From Mycolicibacterium vulneris (GTDB taxonomy: Bacteria; Actinomycetota; Actinomycetes; Mycobacteriales; Mycobacteriaceae), in contig NZ_NCXM01000013.1 of NCBI RefSeq assembly GCF_002104765.1, positions 1 to 64,000 of the forward strand: DNA of 64,000 nt. The letters run 5' to 3'. Positions 19,856 to 27,595 of the stretch are shown in pieces. A model generated the notes under the pieces. It had not been told where the DNA came from. It saw only the letters and a program-made list of their open reading frames with translations, and did no database searches. A program made the translations under genes and the position numbers. How positions within the stretch are numbered: position 1 is the stretch's first letter; the number at the start of each line of letters is the position of its first letter.

Positions 19856-20029
19856 GCGCAGCGCGCTGTTCGAATGCCCGGTACGCCTTCTGCCGCAACA
19901 CCGTGGCGACGCCGGCCACTCGTCGCCGGGCCCCATGTCGGCCTGCAGGGATGGCGCTGCGGCTGAGGACATGCTGGCCAGATACCCGGGCGCGACGACC
20001 CGAACGACGCCTGCGTCGGCCGGTCGGCT

Positions 20030-20695
20030 CTACCCCGTCGTCCGGTGCAGCACGCAGTCACCGCACAGAGAACTCCCGGGGAGTCGATAGAAAAGGCAGC
20101 AGCTGCGGCGCCTGAAGCCCAGTTGCGGGCCGGTGATGACACCGGCCCCGGCCAGCACGCCGGTGTCCAACAGCGACTGGGTCATCTCGACGATCGCGTG
20201 GCGCAGGCCGGGACGCGCCGACATCAGGGCCCGTGCGGCTCCCACCAGTGCGGAGGCGATGTTGCCCGCGAGCAGGGCGGGCGCCAGGTTGACCCGCAGG
20301 CCGGCGGCGAGCGGCAGCATGTGCTCGCTCACCACGATGCGATAGAGCATGTCCGGTGCGGGGGAGGCGATGGGTTTCCCGGCGGGTTCGGGCAGTCGTA
20401 GCTGTGCACCGTCGTCGGCGCGGTGCAGGTCTTCGAGGTCGGGGACGACGCCGTGGCCGACCGCGCAGGCGAGCACCGGCGACCACAGCCGGGTGGCGTG
20501 AGCGAGGTGGACCAGTGACGCGCCGATCCGCAGATCGGTCGTGTGGTAGCGCCGAATGGTGGCGTCGATCAGGTCGGCGCAGCCGTCGGCGTAGGACTGT
20601 CCGACCGGATGCCATCCCGCCGCGTCTCCACCGACGGTCAGAGTGAAAAAGCCTCCATAGCAAGCTATTTCAGCCAGCTGAGCGGAGATGTCCAT
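20030..20695 (-). CDS. FhuF-like [2Fe-2S] protein under cobalamin riboswitch control
   Basis: A 221-residue protein whose C-terminus carries the FhuF iron-sulfur signature C-C-x10-C-x2-C (Cys199, Cys200, Cys211, Cys214; CCLFYRLPGSSLCGDC). FhuF proteins reduce ferric siderophores. The middle portion (YRIVVSEHMLPLAAGLRVNLAPALLAGNIASAL) matches the family's helical body. The frame is open up to 20797, but that stretch is inside the riboswitch, so the ATG at 20695 is the real start. The riboswitch suggests a corrinoid-related rather than iron-related substrate; this is inference. In M. tuberculosis I recall only a short Cys-rich ORF here (Rv2737A). Confidence 0.82.
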   Translation of the reverse strand: MDISAQLAEIACYGGFFTLTVGGDAAGWHPVGQSYADGCADLIDATIRRYHTTDLRIGASLVHLAHATRLWSPVLACAVGHGVVPDLEDLHRADDGAQLRLPEPAGKPIASPAPDMLYRIVVSEHMLPLAAGLRVNLAPALLAGNIASALVGAARALMSARPGLRHAIVEMTQSLLDTGVLAGAGVITGPQLGFRRRSCCLFYRLPGSSLCGDCVLHRTTG

Positions 20696-20703
20696 TGCTT
20701 CGC

Positions 20704-20733
20704 AACCGCCTCTCGGGGAAATCCGCCCCGGTT
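20704..20733 (-). promoter_or_regulatory. Hairpin over the translation start region (riboswitch expression platform)
   Basis: On the minus strand AACCG + GGGG ... CCCC + CGGTT form two nested stems (plus-strand aaccg 20704-20708 with cggtt 20729-20733, cccc with gggg inside). The hairpin encloses GAGAGG, the only purine-rich stretch before the ATG at 20695. It directly follows the cobalamin aptamer and would let ligand binding switch translation or transcription. The mode is inferred. Confidence 0.5.
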
Positions 20734-20744
20734 GTGGTGAGGAC

Positions 20745-20864
20745 GCGTCGACGGCGAGTATCTGGCTCTCTCGGGTGGGCATGCCCATGGAGATCACAGT
20801 GGCGGGACCGCACCGGATTCACACCGGTTTCCTCGGGCTTTCCGGCTGGAAGGCCCGTCGACGC
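20745..20864 (-). ncRNA. Cobalamin riboswitch
   Basis: Read on the minus strand, this 120-nt element begins and ends with GCGTCGACGG / CCGTCGACGC, a perfect 10-bp closing stem (plus 20855-20864 and 20745-20754). Inside are the core GGAAACCGGTGTGAATCCGG, then GCGGTCCCGCCACTGTGA, and finally the B12-box-like AGCCAGATACTCGCC. These are the invariant blocks of cobalamin aptamers in the right order. It ends 49 bases before the ATG of the FhuF-like gene and points toward it. It is compact compared with the 180-220 nt classic forms. Covariance-model scoring would settle the subclass. Confidence 0.88.
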
Positions 20865-20920
20865 CTTTCGGTAGCGATGGTGCCACACGTGACGGACGAG
20901 AACGGCGTGTCGAACTTGAA

Positions 20921-20936
20921 TCGAACACCTGTTCGG
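20921..20936 (+). promoter_or_regulatory. LexA (SOS) box of recA
   Basis: TCGAACACCTGTTCGG matches the mycobacterial LexA site TCGAAC-N4-GTTCGA with one mismatch at the last base. A second TCGAAC half-site lies 11 bases upstream (20910-20915). It is 107 bases before the recA ATG and also upstream of the oppositely oriented riboswitch transcript, so LexA could affect both. Confidence 0.85.
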
Positions 20937-20965
20937 CTACTGTGGGGAATGTTCGGCCAGTCAAC

Positions 20966-20988
20966 TTGTCGGTGGCCTTCTCTAGTGT
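20966..20988 (+). promoter_or_regulatory. PafBC-type (LexA-independent DNA damage) promoter of recA
   Basis: TTGTCGGTG (20966-20974), eight bases, then TAGTGT (20983-20988). This fits the mycobacterial RecA-NDp consensus tTGTCRGTG-N8-TAnnnT recognised with the PafBC activator. It is 54 bases before the recA start, giving a second damage-inducible promoter besides the LexA-controlled one. Confidence 0.85.
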
Positions 20989-21042
20989 CACCGCCAACCG
21001 ACCGATACCGGTCAGACGAACACCGACTATAGGAGAGGCACC

Positions 21043-22083
21043 ATGGCGCAAGCCCCCGATCGCGAGAAGGCTCTCGAACTGGCGATGGCCCAGATCGAAA
21101 AGAGCTACGGCAAAGGCTCGGTGATGCGTCTCGGCGACGAGACGCGTCAGCCGATTTCGATCATCCCGACCGGATCCATCGCACTGGACGTGGCCCTGGG
21201 CATCGGCGGGCTGCCCCGCGGCCGGGTCGTGGAGATCTACGGCCCGGAATCCTCGGGTAAGACCACCGTCGCCCTGCACGCGGTGGCCAACGCCCAGGCC
21301 GCCGGCGGCGTCGCCGCCTTCATCGACGCCGAGCACGCCCTGGACCCGGAGTACGCCAAGAAGCTCGGCGTGGATACCGATTCCCTGTTGGTCAGCCAGC
21401 CCGACACGGGGGAGCAGGCCCTCGAGATCGCCGACATGCTGATCCGCTCCGGCGCCCTGGACATCCTGGTCATCGACTCGGTGGCCGCGCTGGTGCCGCG
21501 CGCCGAGCTCGAAGGCGAGATGGGCGACAGTCACGTCGGGCTGCAGGCCCGGCTGATGAGCCAGGCCCTGCGGAAAATGACTGGCGCGCTGAACAATTCG
21601 GGCACCACCGCGATCTTCATCAACCAGCTGCGCGAGAAGATCGGCGTGATGTTCGGCAGCCCCGAAACCACCACGGGTGGAAAGGCTTTGAAATTCTACG
21701 CGTCGGTGCGCATGGACGTGCGCCGGATCGAGACGCTCAAGGACGGCACCAACGCGGTCGGTAACCGCACCCGGGTCAAGATTGTCAAGAACAAGGTGGC
21801 GCCGCCCTTCAAGCAGGCCGAGTTCGACATCCTCTACGGCCAGGGGGTCAGCCGGGAAGGCTCGCTGATCGACATGGGTGTGGAGCAGGGCTTCATCCGC
21901 AAGTCCGGCTCCTGGTTCACCTATGAGGGCGAGCAGCTGGGCCAGGGCAAGGAGAACGCCCGCACCTTCCTGAAGGAAAACGACGAAGTCGCCAACGAGA
22001 TCGAGAAGAAGATCAAGGAAAAGCTCGGCATTGGCGCGGTCGTGACCGATGACGACGTCCTGCCCGCCCCCGTCGACTTCTGA
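21043..22083 (+). CDS. recA: Recombinase RecA (intein-free)
   Basis: ATP-dependent strand-exchange protein and coprotease that triggers LexA self-cleavage. The 346-residue protein has Walker [10 protein letters not shown] (residues 67-75), Walker B in [12 protein letters not shown], and L1/L2 DNA-binding loops, the latter with [23 protein letters not shown] strong AGGAGG site precedes the ATG. The reading frame is uninterrupted: the intein of M. tuberculosis RecA is absent, and its insertion point reads KNK-VAPPF, with Val where the M. tuberculosis extein has Cys. Confidence 0.99.
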   Translation: MAQAPDREKALELAMAQIEKSYGKGSVMRLGDETRQPISIIPTGSIALDVALGIGGLPRGRVVEIYGPESSGKTTVALHAVANAQAAGGVAAFIDAEHALDPEYAKKLGVDTDSLLVSQPDTGEQALEIADMLIRSGALDILVIDSVAALVPRAELEGEMGDSHVGLQARLMSQALRKMTGALNNSGTTAIFINQLREKIGVMFGSPETTTGGKALKFYASVRMDVRRIETLKDGTNAVGNRTRVKIVKNKVAPPFKQAEFDILYGQGVSREGSLIDMGVEQGFIRKSGSWFTYEGEQLGQGKENARTFLKENDEVANEIEKKIKEKLGIGAVVTDDDVLPAPVDF

Positions 22084-22570
22084 GCCCTCCCGCGAAGAGC
22101 AGGCGCGGGCGCTGTGCCTGCGCCTGCTCACCGCGAGAGCGCGCACCCGGGCCGAGCTGCACGGCCAGCTGGCCAAACGCGGTTATCCCGACGACGTCAG
22201 CGAACGGGTGCTCGACCGGTTGGGTTCCGTCGGCTTGATCGACGACGCCGATTTCGCCCAGCAGTGGGTGCAGTCCCGCCGGACGCACGCCGGGAAAAGC
22301 AAGCGCGCCTTGGCCGCCGAGCTACACACCAAGGGAGTCGACAACGACGTGATCACCGCGGCCCTGGCCGGGATCGACGCCGGCGCGGAGCGGGACCGGG
22401 CGGAACAGTTGGTCCGGTCCAAGCTGCGCCGCGAGACGCTGAACGACGACGACGCGCGGGTGACCCGCAGGCTGGTGGAGATGCTGGCGCGGCGGGGTTA
22501 CAGCCAGAACATGGCGTGCGAGGTGGTGTTCGCCGAGTTGGCCGCCGAGCGGGAGCGCCGCCGAGTCTAG
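22049..22570 (+). CDS. recX: Regulatory protein RecX
   Basis: Cytosolic inhibitor of RecA filament and ATPase activity. The 173-residue protein, three-helix-repeat RecX family, has [41 protein letters not shown] and the later [12 protein letters not shown] and [13 protein letters not shown] repeats. It starts inside recA (ATG 22049 overlaps the recA end by 35 bases in another frame), so translation is coupled and shares the recA promoters. The length equals the usual mycobacterial RecX. Confidence 0.94.
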   Translation: MTTSCPPPSTSEPSREEQARALCLRLLTARARTRAELHGQLAKRGYPDDVSERVLDRLGSVGLIDDADFAQQWVQSRRTHAGKSKRALAAELHTKGVDNDVITAALAGIDAGAERDRAEQLVRSKLRRETLNDDDARVTRRLVEMLARRGYSQNMACEVVFAELAAERERRRV

Positions 22571-22622
22571 GCCGGTGACGTGCAGTTTCTCGTGCACCGA
22601 CCGGTCGCCGTACCATGGCCCC

Positions 22623-24143
22623 GTGACTTCGATGGTGCGAGAGACCGTGGCGGCGGACGCCGCACCGGCGCGCACCTATCAAGTCCGCACCTACGGCTGC
22701 CAGATGAACGTCCACGACTCGGAGCGGTTGGCCGGCCTGCTGGAAGCGGCCGGGTACCAGCGTGCGGCCGAGGGCGCCGACGCCGACGTGGTGGTGTTCA
22801 ACACCTGCGCCGTGCGCGAGAACGCCGACAACAAGCTGTACGGCAACCTCAGCCACCTCGCGCCGCGCAAGCGCGGCAACCCCGAGATGCAGATCGCCGT
22901 CGGCGGCTGCCTGGCCCAAAAGGACCGGGACGCGTTGCTGCACAAGGCGCCCTGGGTCGACGTCATCTTCGGCACCCACAACATCGGGTCGCTGCCCACG
23001 CTGCTGGAGCGCGCCCGGCACAACAAGGTCGCCCAGGTGGAAATCGCCGAGGCGCTGCAGGAGTTTCCGTCATCGCTGCCCAGCGCACGCGAATCCGCCT
23101 ATGCCGCTTGGGTTTCCATCTCCGTCGGGTGCAACAACAGCTGCACGTTCTGCATCGTCCCGTCGCTGCGCGGCAAAGAGGTCGACCGCAGCCCCGACGA
23201 CATCCTGGCCGAGGTCCGGTCGCTGGTCGACGACGGCGTGCTCGAGGTCACGCTGCTCGGCCAGAACGTCAACGCCTACGGGGTGTCCTTCGCCGACCCG
23301 GCCCTGCCCCGCGACCGCGGCGCCTTCGCCGGCCTGCTGCGGGCCTGCGGCGACATCGACGGCCTGGAGCGGGTGCGGTTCACCTCGCCGCACCCGGCGG
23401 AATTCACCGACGACGTCATCGAGGCCATGGCGCAGACGCCGAATATCTGCCCCGCCCTGCACATGCCGCTGCAGTCCGGGTCCGACCGGGTGCTGCGCGC
23501 GATGCGACGGTCCTACCGCGCCGAGCGCTACCTCGGCATCATCGACCGCGTCCGGGCCGCCATGCCGCACGCCGCCATCACCACCGACCTGATCGTCGGA
23601 TTCCCCGGTGAGACCGAAGAGGACTTCGCCGCCACGCTGGACGTGGTGCACCAGGCCCGGTTCTCGGCCGCGTTCACCTTCCAGTACTCCAAGCGGCCCG
23701 GCACCCCGGCCGCCGAACTCGGCGGGCAAATCCCGAAAGTCGTAGTGCAGGAACGCTATGACCGGCTGATCGAGCTGCAAGAGGCGATCTCGCTGGAGGG
23801 CAACCAGGCCCTGATCGGCCAGACCGTCGAATTGCTGGTCGCCACCGGCGAAGGGCGCAAGGACAGCCGCACCGCCCGCATGACCGGGCGGGCCCGCGAC
23901 GGCCGGCTGGTTCACTTTGCCGTCGACACACCCGGGGACGTCAGGCCCGGCGACATCGTCACCACGGTGATCACCGAGGCCGCACCCCACCACCTCATCG
24001 CCGACGCCGGCGTCGTGACGCATCGCCGCACCCGGGCGGGCGATGCGCAGGCCGCCGGGCAGCGTCCGCGCGGCATCGGCCTCGGCATGCCCGCCGTCGG
24101 ACCGCCCGTCGGCCCGGCCGAACCCCTTGGATGTGCGCTGTGA
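22623..24143 (+). CDS. miaB: tRNA-2-methylthio-N6-dimethylallyladenosine synthase MiaB
   Basis: Radical-SAM methylthiotransferase acting on i6A37 of tRNA, the product of MiaA encoded 6 kb downstream. The GTG at 22623 gives 506 residues. The N-terminal MTTase domain has its own cluster cysteines (YGCQMN, NTCAVRE, GGCLAQ), the radical-SAM motif is C170-x3-C174-x2-C177 (CNNSCTFC), and a TRAM domain starts near residue 380. The last 45 or so residues are a Pro/Gly-rich tail beyond the normal family end. M. tuberculosis has miaB in this place (Rv2733c). Confidence 0.96.
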   Translation: MTSMVRETVAADAAPARTYQVRTYGCQMNVHDSERLAGLLEAAGYQRAAEGADADVVVFNTCAVRENADNKLYGNLSHLAPRKRGNPEMQIAVGGCLAQKDRDALLHKAPWVDVIFGTHNIGSLPTLLERARHNKVAQVEIAEALQEFPSSLPSARESAYAAWVSISVGCNNSCTFCIVPSLRGKEVDRSPDDILAEVRSLVDDGVLEVTLLGQNVNAYGVSFADPALPRDRGAFAGLLRACGDIDGLERVRFTSPHPAEFTDDVIEAMAQTPNICPALHMPLQSGSDRVLRAMRRSYRAERYLGIIDRVRAAMPHAAITTDLIVGFPGETEEDFAATLDVVHQARFSAAFTFQYSKRPGTPAAELGGQIPKVVVQERYDRLIELQEAISLEGNQALIGQTVELLVATGEGRKDSRTARMTGRARDGRLVHFAVDTPGDVRPGDIVTTVITEAAPHHLIADAGVVTHRRTRAGDAQAAGQRPRGIGLGMPAVGPPVGPAEPLGCAL

Positions 24144-24778
24144 AAAAAGAAATGAACAACGACGACGTACAACTCGGCGCCCTGCGGAGCGAGATCGAGG
24201 CCGCCGAACGCCGCGTGGCCCGCGGAATCGACCCCGGCCCGCGGGCCTTCTTGGTGTCGATCCTGGTGTTCGTGCTGCTGGCGTCATTCATCCTGCCGCA
24301 CACCGGTGACGTGCGCGGCTGGGACGTGTTGTTCGGCAGCCACGGTGCCGGCGCGGCCGCCGTCGGCCTGCCGTCGCGGGTGTTCGCCTGGCTGGCGCTG
24401 GTGTTCGGCGTCGGCTTCTCGATGCTGGCGCTGGTGACGCGGCGCTGGGCGCTGGCCTGGGTTGCGTTGGCGGGCACGGCCATCGCGGGCGCCGCGGGCA
24501 TGCTGGCGATCTGGTCGCGTCAGACCGTGGCCGCGGGGCACCCGGGGCCAGGCTGGGGCCTGATCATCGCGTGGCTCACCGTGCTCGTGCTCATCTACCA
24601 CTGGGCCCGCGTGGTCTGGTCGCGCACCATCGTGCAGCTGGCCGCCGAGGAGCAGCGGCGCCGCATCGCGGCGGCGCAGCAGTCCGTCACCCTGCTGGAC
24701 GGCCTGAACGATCCGGCCGCGCCCACCGCCGCGGAGACCCGCGACGACCCCGGGACGACGGGGTCTGACAGCCGCTAG
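24140..24778 (+). CDS. Conserved mycobacterial membrane protein (Rv2732c-like)
   Basis: A 212-residue protein with four hydrophobic segments: [17 protein letters not shown] (about residues 32-48), [18 protein letters not shown] (about 80-97), [19 protein letters not shown] (about 105-123) and [16 protein letters not shown] charged N-terminal helix and a polar C-terminal tail flank them. The GTG at 24140 overlaps the miaB stop by four bases, so it is translationally coupled to miaB; an ATG at 24152 is the alternative start. Function unknown. Confidence 0.82.
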   Translation: MKKEMNNDDVQLGALRSEIEAAERRVARGIDPGPRAFLVSILVFVLLASFILPHTGDVRGWDVLFGSHGAGAAAVGLPSRVFAWLALVFGVGFSMLALVTRRWALAWVALAGTAIAGAAGMLAIWSRQTVAAGHPGPGWGLIIAWLTVLVLIYHWARVVWSRTIVQLAAEEQRRRIAAAQQSVTLLDGLNDPAAPTAAETRDDPGTTGSDSR

Positions 24779-26103
24779 GGCTTGCGGGTCAAAGCCTCGA
24801 CGGCCGCCTGCGCCCACTGGCGCCACTGCTCGGCGTTGGTCTTGGCCTCTTCGGCTTCCTTGGTGCGGCCCGCCGCCGCAGCCTTCTGCGCCTGCTGTTC
24901 GTATTGCTCGGCGCGGGCCTGGAACTGCTCGGCCCGGGCCTGCGCCTGCGGGTCGGACCAGCCCGTGTCGCCGGCGTCGCGCACCTTCTTCTCGACCGCG
25001 CGCAGCCGGCGCTCCAACTCGGCGGACCGCTCGCGCGGGACCTTGCCGATCGCGTCCCACTTGTCGGTGATCGTGCGCAGCGCCGCGCGGGCGGCGTCGT
25101 GGTTGCTGGTGTCCAGCTTCTCCGCCTCGGCCAGCAGCGCCTCTTTGGCGGTCGCATTAGCCCGGAACTCCGCGTCCTTCTCCGCCGTCACCGCGTTGCG
25201 GGCGGCGAAGAACACGTCCTGGGCGGCCTTGAAACGCCGCCACAGGGCGTCGTCGACCTCCCGGGTCGCCCGACCGGCCGCCTTCCACTCGGTCAGCAGC
25301 TTGCGGAATTCGGCGCTGGTGGCGGTCCAGTCGGTCGAGTCGGACAGCGCTTCGGCCCGCTCGCACAGGAGTTCCTTGGCCTGTCGGATCCCCAAGCGCT
25401 CCCGGTCCAGCTCGGCGAAGTGCGATCCCCGCCGCCGGTTAAAGGCCTCCCGGGCCGCGGAGTAGCGCTTCCACAGCGCGTCGTCGACCTTGCGGTCCAC
25501 CCCGCTGATCGTCTTCCACTCGTCGAGGATCGCGCGGAACCGATCACCCGCGGCCTTCCACTGCGTCGAGGTGGCGGCCAGCTCCTCGGCCTCCGCGGCC
25601 AGCGCCTCCTTGCGGGCGGTCTGGGTGGCGCGATGTTCGTCGCGCCGGGAGCGCTCCGCGGCGACGGCCGCCTCGGCGTGCTCGGCGATGGTGGTCAACC
25701 GGGCCGCCAGCGCATCGATATCGCCCAGCACGGCCGCTGTCGGCAGCGACTCGGCCAGCTCGGCCGCGTGCGCTTTGATCTTGCGCGCGTCACCGGACCC
25801 GGAGGCCAGGCGCTCCTCCATCAGGGTGACCTCGGTGGCCAGGTCGTCGAAGCGCCGGCCGAAGTGGGCGAACGCCGCCTCCCGATCGCCGGCCTGCCAG
25901 GAGCCGACGATGCGCTCCCCGGCGGGGGACATCAGCCATACCGTGCCGTCGTCGTCCACGCGCCCGAACTGGTGCGGATTGCTGGGCGGCGGCACCACCA
26001 GCGGATGCGCGGTGGTGGGCCGCGGTGTCGGCCGGGGACCGGGCCGCGGACCCGGACGCGGCGCGGGCCGAGCTGAATCGTCGCGAGGCTCGTCAGCCGT
26101 CAT
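24775..26103 (-). CDS. DUF349 repeat protein
   Basis: A 442-residue soluble protein. After a Pro/Arg-rich disordered N-terminus ([15 protein letters not shown]) comes a short domain with [20 protein letters not shown]. Then several DUF349 helical repeats follow, each with the pattern W(K/R)AAG...(D/E)VDDALW(K/R)RF(K/S)AA; four such W-motifs are visible at about 185-330. The end is a coiled coil. Counterpart of Rv2731. Molecular function unknown. It overlaps the end of the preceding membrane-protein gene by four bases (convergent). Confidence 0.85.
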   Translation of the reverse strand: MTADEPRDDSARPAPRPGPRPGPRPTPRPTTAHPLVVPPPSNPHQFGRVDDDGTVWLMSPAGERIVGSWQAGDREAAFAHFGRRFDDLATEVTLMEERLASGSGDARKIKAHAAELAESLPTAAVLGDIDALAARLTTIAEHAEAAVAAERSRRDEHRATQTARKEALAAEAEELAATSTQWKAAGDRFRAILDEWKTISGVDRKVDDALWKRYSAAREAFNRRRGSHFAELDRERLGIRQAKELLCERAEALSDSTDWTATSAEFRKLLTEWKAAGRATREVDDALWRRFKAAQDVFFAARNAVTAEKDAEFRANATAKEALLAEAEKLDTSNHDAARAALRTITDKWDAIGKVPRERSAELERRLRAVEKKVRDAGDTGWSDPQAQARAEQFQARAEQYEQQAQKAAAAGRTKEAEEAKTNAEQWRQWAQAAVEALTRKP

Positions 26104-26425
26104 GCGCTCGTCACTACCCTTCCACAACCCTTCCGCGCGGTCCGTGTCCCGCGCGCCTGCCGCGCGTAGCGGCACCGTGTCCTGCCCCTGCCGGATGCCC
26201 GGAGCCGGATTCTCCCAACAGCTGCTTAACGATATTCAAGCAGCTTGCTCCGGCATGCGCCGCCACGTTGCCATTCCCGGCCCACCCGGTGGCCGCGCGG
26301 CACTCGTGCCGTCTCCGCGTGGGCGGGTACCGTCGTGCTATCGCGTCACCGCATCGGAGTTCATCGAACCCTGGTGAGCGTTGCCTTCGGCTCTCGTCGG
26401 GGTCGCACTTCGATGGGAGGTCACC
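26104..26425. other. Intergenic region between divergent DUF349 gene and transporter gene
   Basis: A 322-base gap holding the promoters of two divergent genes. The only clear structure I see is the inverted repeat at 26220-26245, plus the GGGAGG ribosome binding site at 26415-26420 for the transporter. No credible small ORF. Confidence 0.6.
26220..26245. repeat. Inverted repeat (candidate operator or hairpin)
   Basis: AGCTGCTT (26220-26227) and AAGCAGCT (26238-26245) are perfect 8-base arms around a 10-base AT-rich centre (aacgatattc). The AT-rich centre in a GC-rich genome and the position between divergent promoters suit a regulator binding site. Confidence 0.5.
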
Positions 26426-27349
26426 ATCGCCAAGGTGGATATTGCTGCGCTCCTCGCGCTGATCGCCGCACTGATGTCGGGCGTCGGCGACGTGATCCGA
26501 CAGCGCTCCGCGCAGGAAATCACCGACGACCAGGTGGGCCACCTCGAGCTTTTGCGGATGTCATTGCGCGACGTCCGGTGGTGGCTGGGCGGGATTGCGG
26601 CGGTGGGCAGCTTCACGCTGCAGGCGGTGGCGCTGAGCCTGGGTTCGGTGGTGCTGGTGCAGGCCTTGCAGGTGACCGCGCTGCTGTTCGCCCTGCCGGT
26701 CTATGCCTGGCTGACCAAGCACCGGTTGAGCCGCCGCGAGTGGGTGTGGGCGGTCCTGCTGGCGGGTGCGGTGGCGGTCTTCGTCATTGTCGGCGAGCCG
26801 GCCGCCGGTTACCAGCGGGCGTCGCTGGATTCCTGGGCGGTGGTCGCGATGGTGATAGGCCCGGCGATGGCGTTCTGCGTGCTGGGCGCGCGCCTCTGGT
26901 CGGGCCCGCTGGCCGCGGTGCTGCTGGCGCTGGTGTCGGCGTCGTCGTGGGCGTTGTTCGCGGTGCTGACCAAGGCGGTCGTCGACGTGCTGCCGGACGG
27001 GCCGGGCGCGCTGCTGCGCACCCCGGAGCTGTACGGCTGGTTGGTGGTCGCGTTGCTCGGCACGATCTTCCAGCAGTCGGCGTTTCGGGCCAGCGCGCTC
27101 ACCGCGTCGTTGCCGACGATGACGGTGGCCGAGCCGCTGGTCGCGTCGGTGCTGGGCGTCACCGTGCTCGGTGAGACGCTCGGCGCCACGGGGCCCGCGG
27201 TGTTTGTCCTGGTGACCGCGGTGGTGATGGTCATCGTCGCGACCACCGCTCTGGCCAGGGGAGAAGCCGCTTCCATGACTGCAGACCCGCCCGACGGTCA
27301 GAACGAAGTTGTGACGCTGATCCCATCGCGCGCAGTGGGCGAGGCGTGA
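26426..27349 (+). CDS. EamA/DMT-type membrane transporter, copy 1 (apparent ATC start)
   Basis: A 307-residue protein with about nine or ten hydrophobic segments in the drug/metabolite transporter pattern and the duplicated EamA hallmark near the end (LPTMTVAEPLVASVLGVTVLGETL). Substrate unknown. It aligns closely with the next gene from its first codon: copy 2 begins ATG TCG AAA GTT GAT, copy 1 reads ATC GCC AAG GTG GAT, five bases after GGGAGG. ATC at 26426 is therefore the best start; a GTG at 26435 is 14 bases from the site, and TTG 26381 would precede it. Counterpart of Rv2729c. Confidence 0.82.
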   Translation: MAKVDIAALLALIAALMSGVGDVIRQRSAQEITDDQVGHLELLRMSLRDVRWWLGGIAAVGSFTLQAVALSLGSVVLVQALQVTALLFALPVYAWLTKHRLSRREWVWAVLLAGAVAVFVIVGEPAAGYQRASLDSWAVVAMVIGPAMAFCVLGARLWSGPLAAVLLALVSASSWALFAVLTKAVVDVLPDGPGALLRTPELYGWLVVALLGTIFQQSAFRASALTASLPTMTVAEPLVASVLGVTVLGETLGATGPAVFVLVTAVVMVIVATTALARGEAASMTADPPDGQNEVVTLIPSRAVGEA

Positions 27350-27443
27350 AAACGGCTGGCAGCGAAGGGGCTTAGCTGTCGCGCCCGGCTACCTGTGCGC
27401 GTCTCTTAGAGTTGTCCCATGCGTTACATAGCTTGCTGAAGTA

Positions 27444-27544
27444 GTAGTTGAACGGTTACCTGCGACGTAGTGAGCACACGTGTGGAACGTGTGGAACGTC
27501 ATAGATTTGTAGTTGAACTGAACGCAAATTGTGCGTGTATTTGC
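27444..27544. repeat. Cluster of short repeats upstream of the second transporter
   Basis: In 100 unusually AT-rich bases lie two copies of GTAGTTGAAC (27444-27453 and 27509-27518), the perfect palindrome CACACGTGTG (27475-27484), a tandem GTGTGGAAC x2 (27480-27497), and the inverted repeat GCAAAT/ATTTGC (27524-27529, 27539-27544). This density of sites before the gene at 27596 suggests a regulated promoter. Confidence 0.55.
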
Positions 27545-27595
27545 CAGTGCCTCGGGGAAAGCTGGTCGCACGGGTTGCGAGGCGGAGGGTCGAAA

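Noticed and set aside
20696..20797. N-terminal extension of the FhuF-like frame up to 20797
   Set aside because: This stretch lies in the riboswitch and its expression platform; the encoded residues are low-complexity and unlike the family. The ATG at 20695 is preferred.
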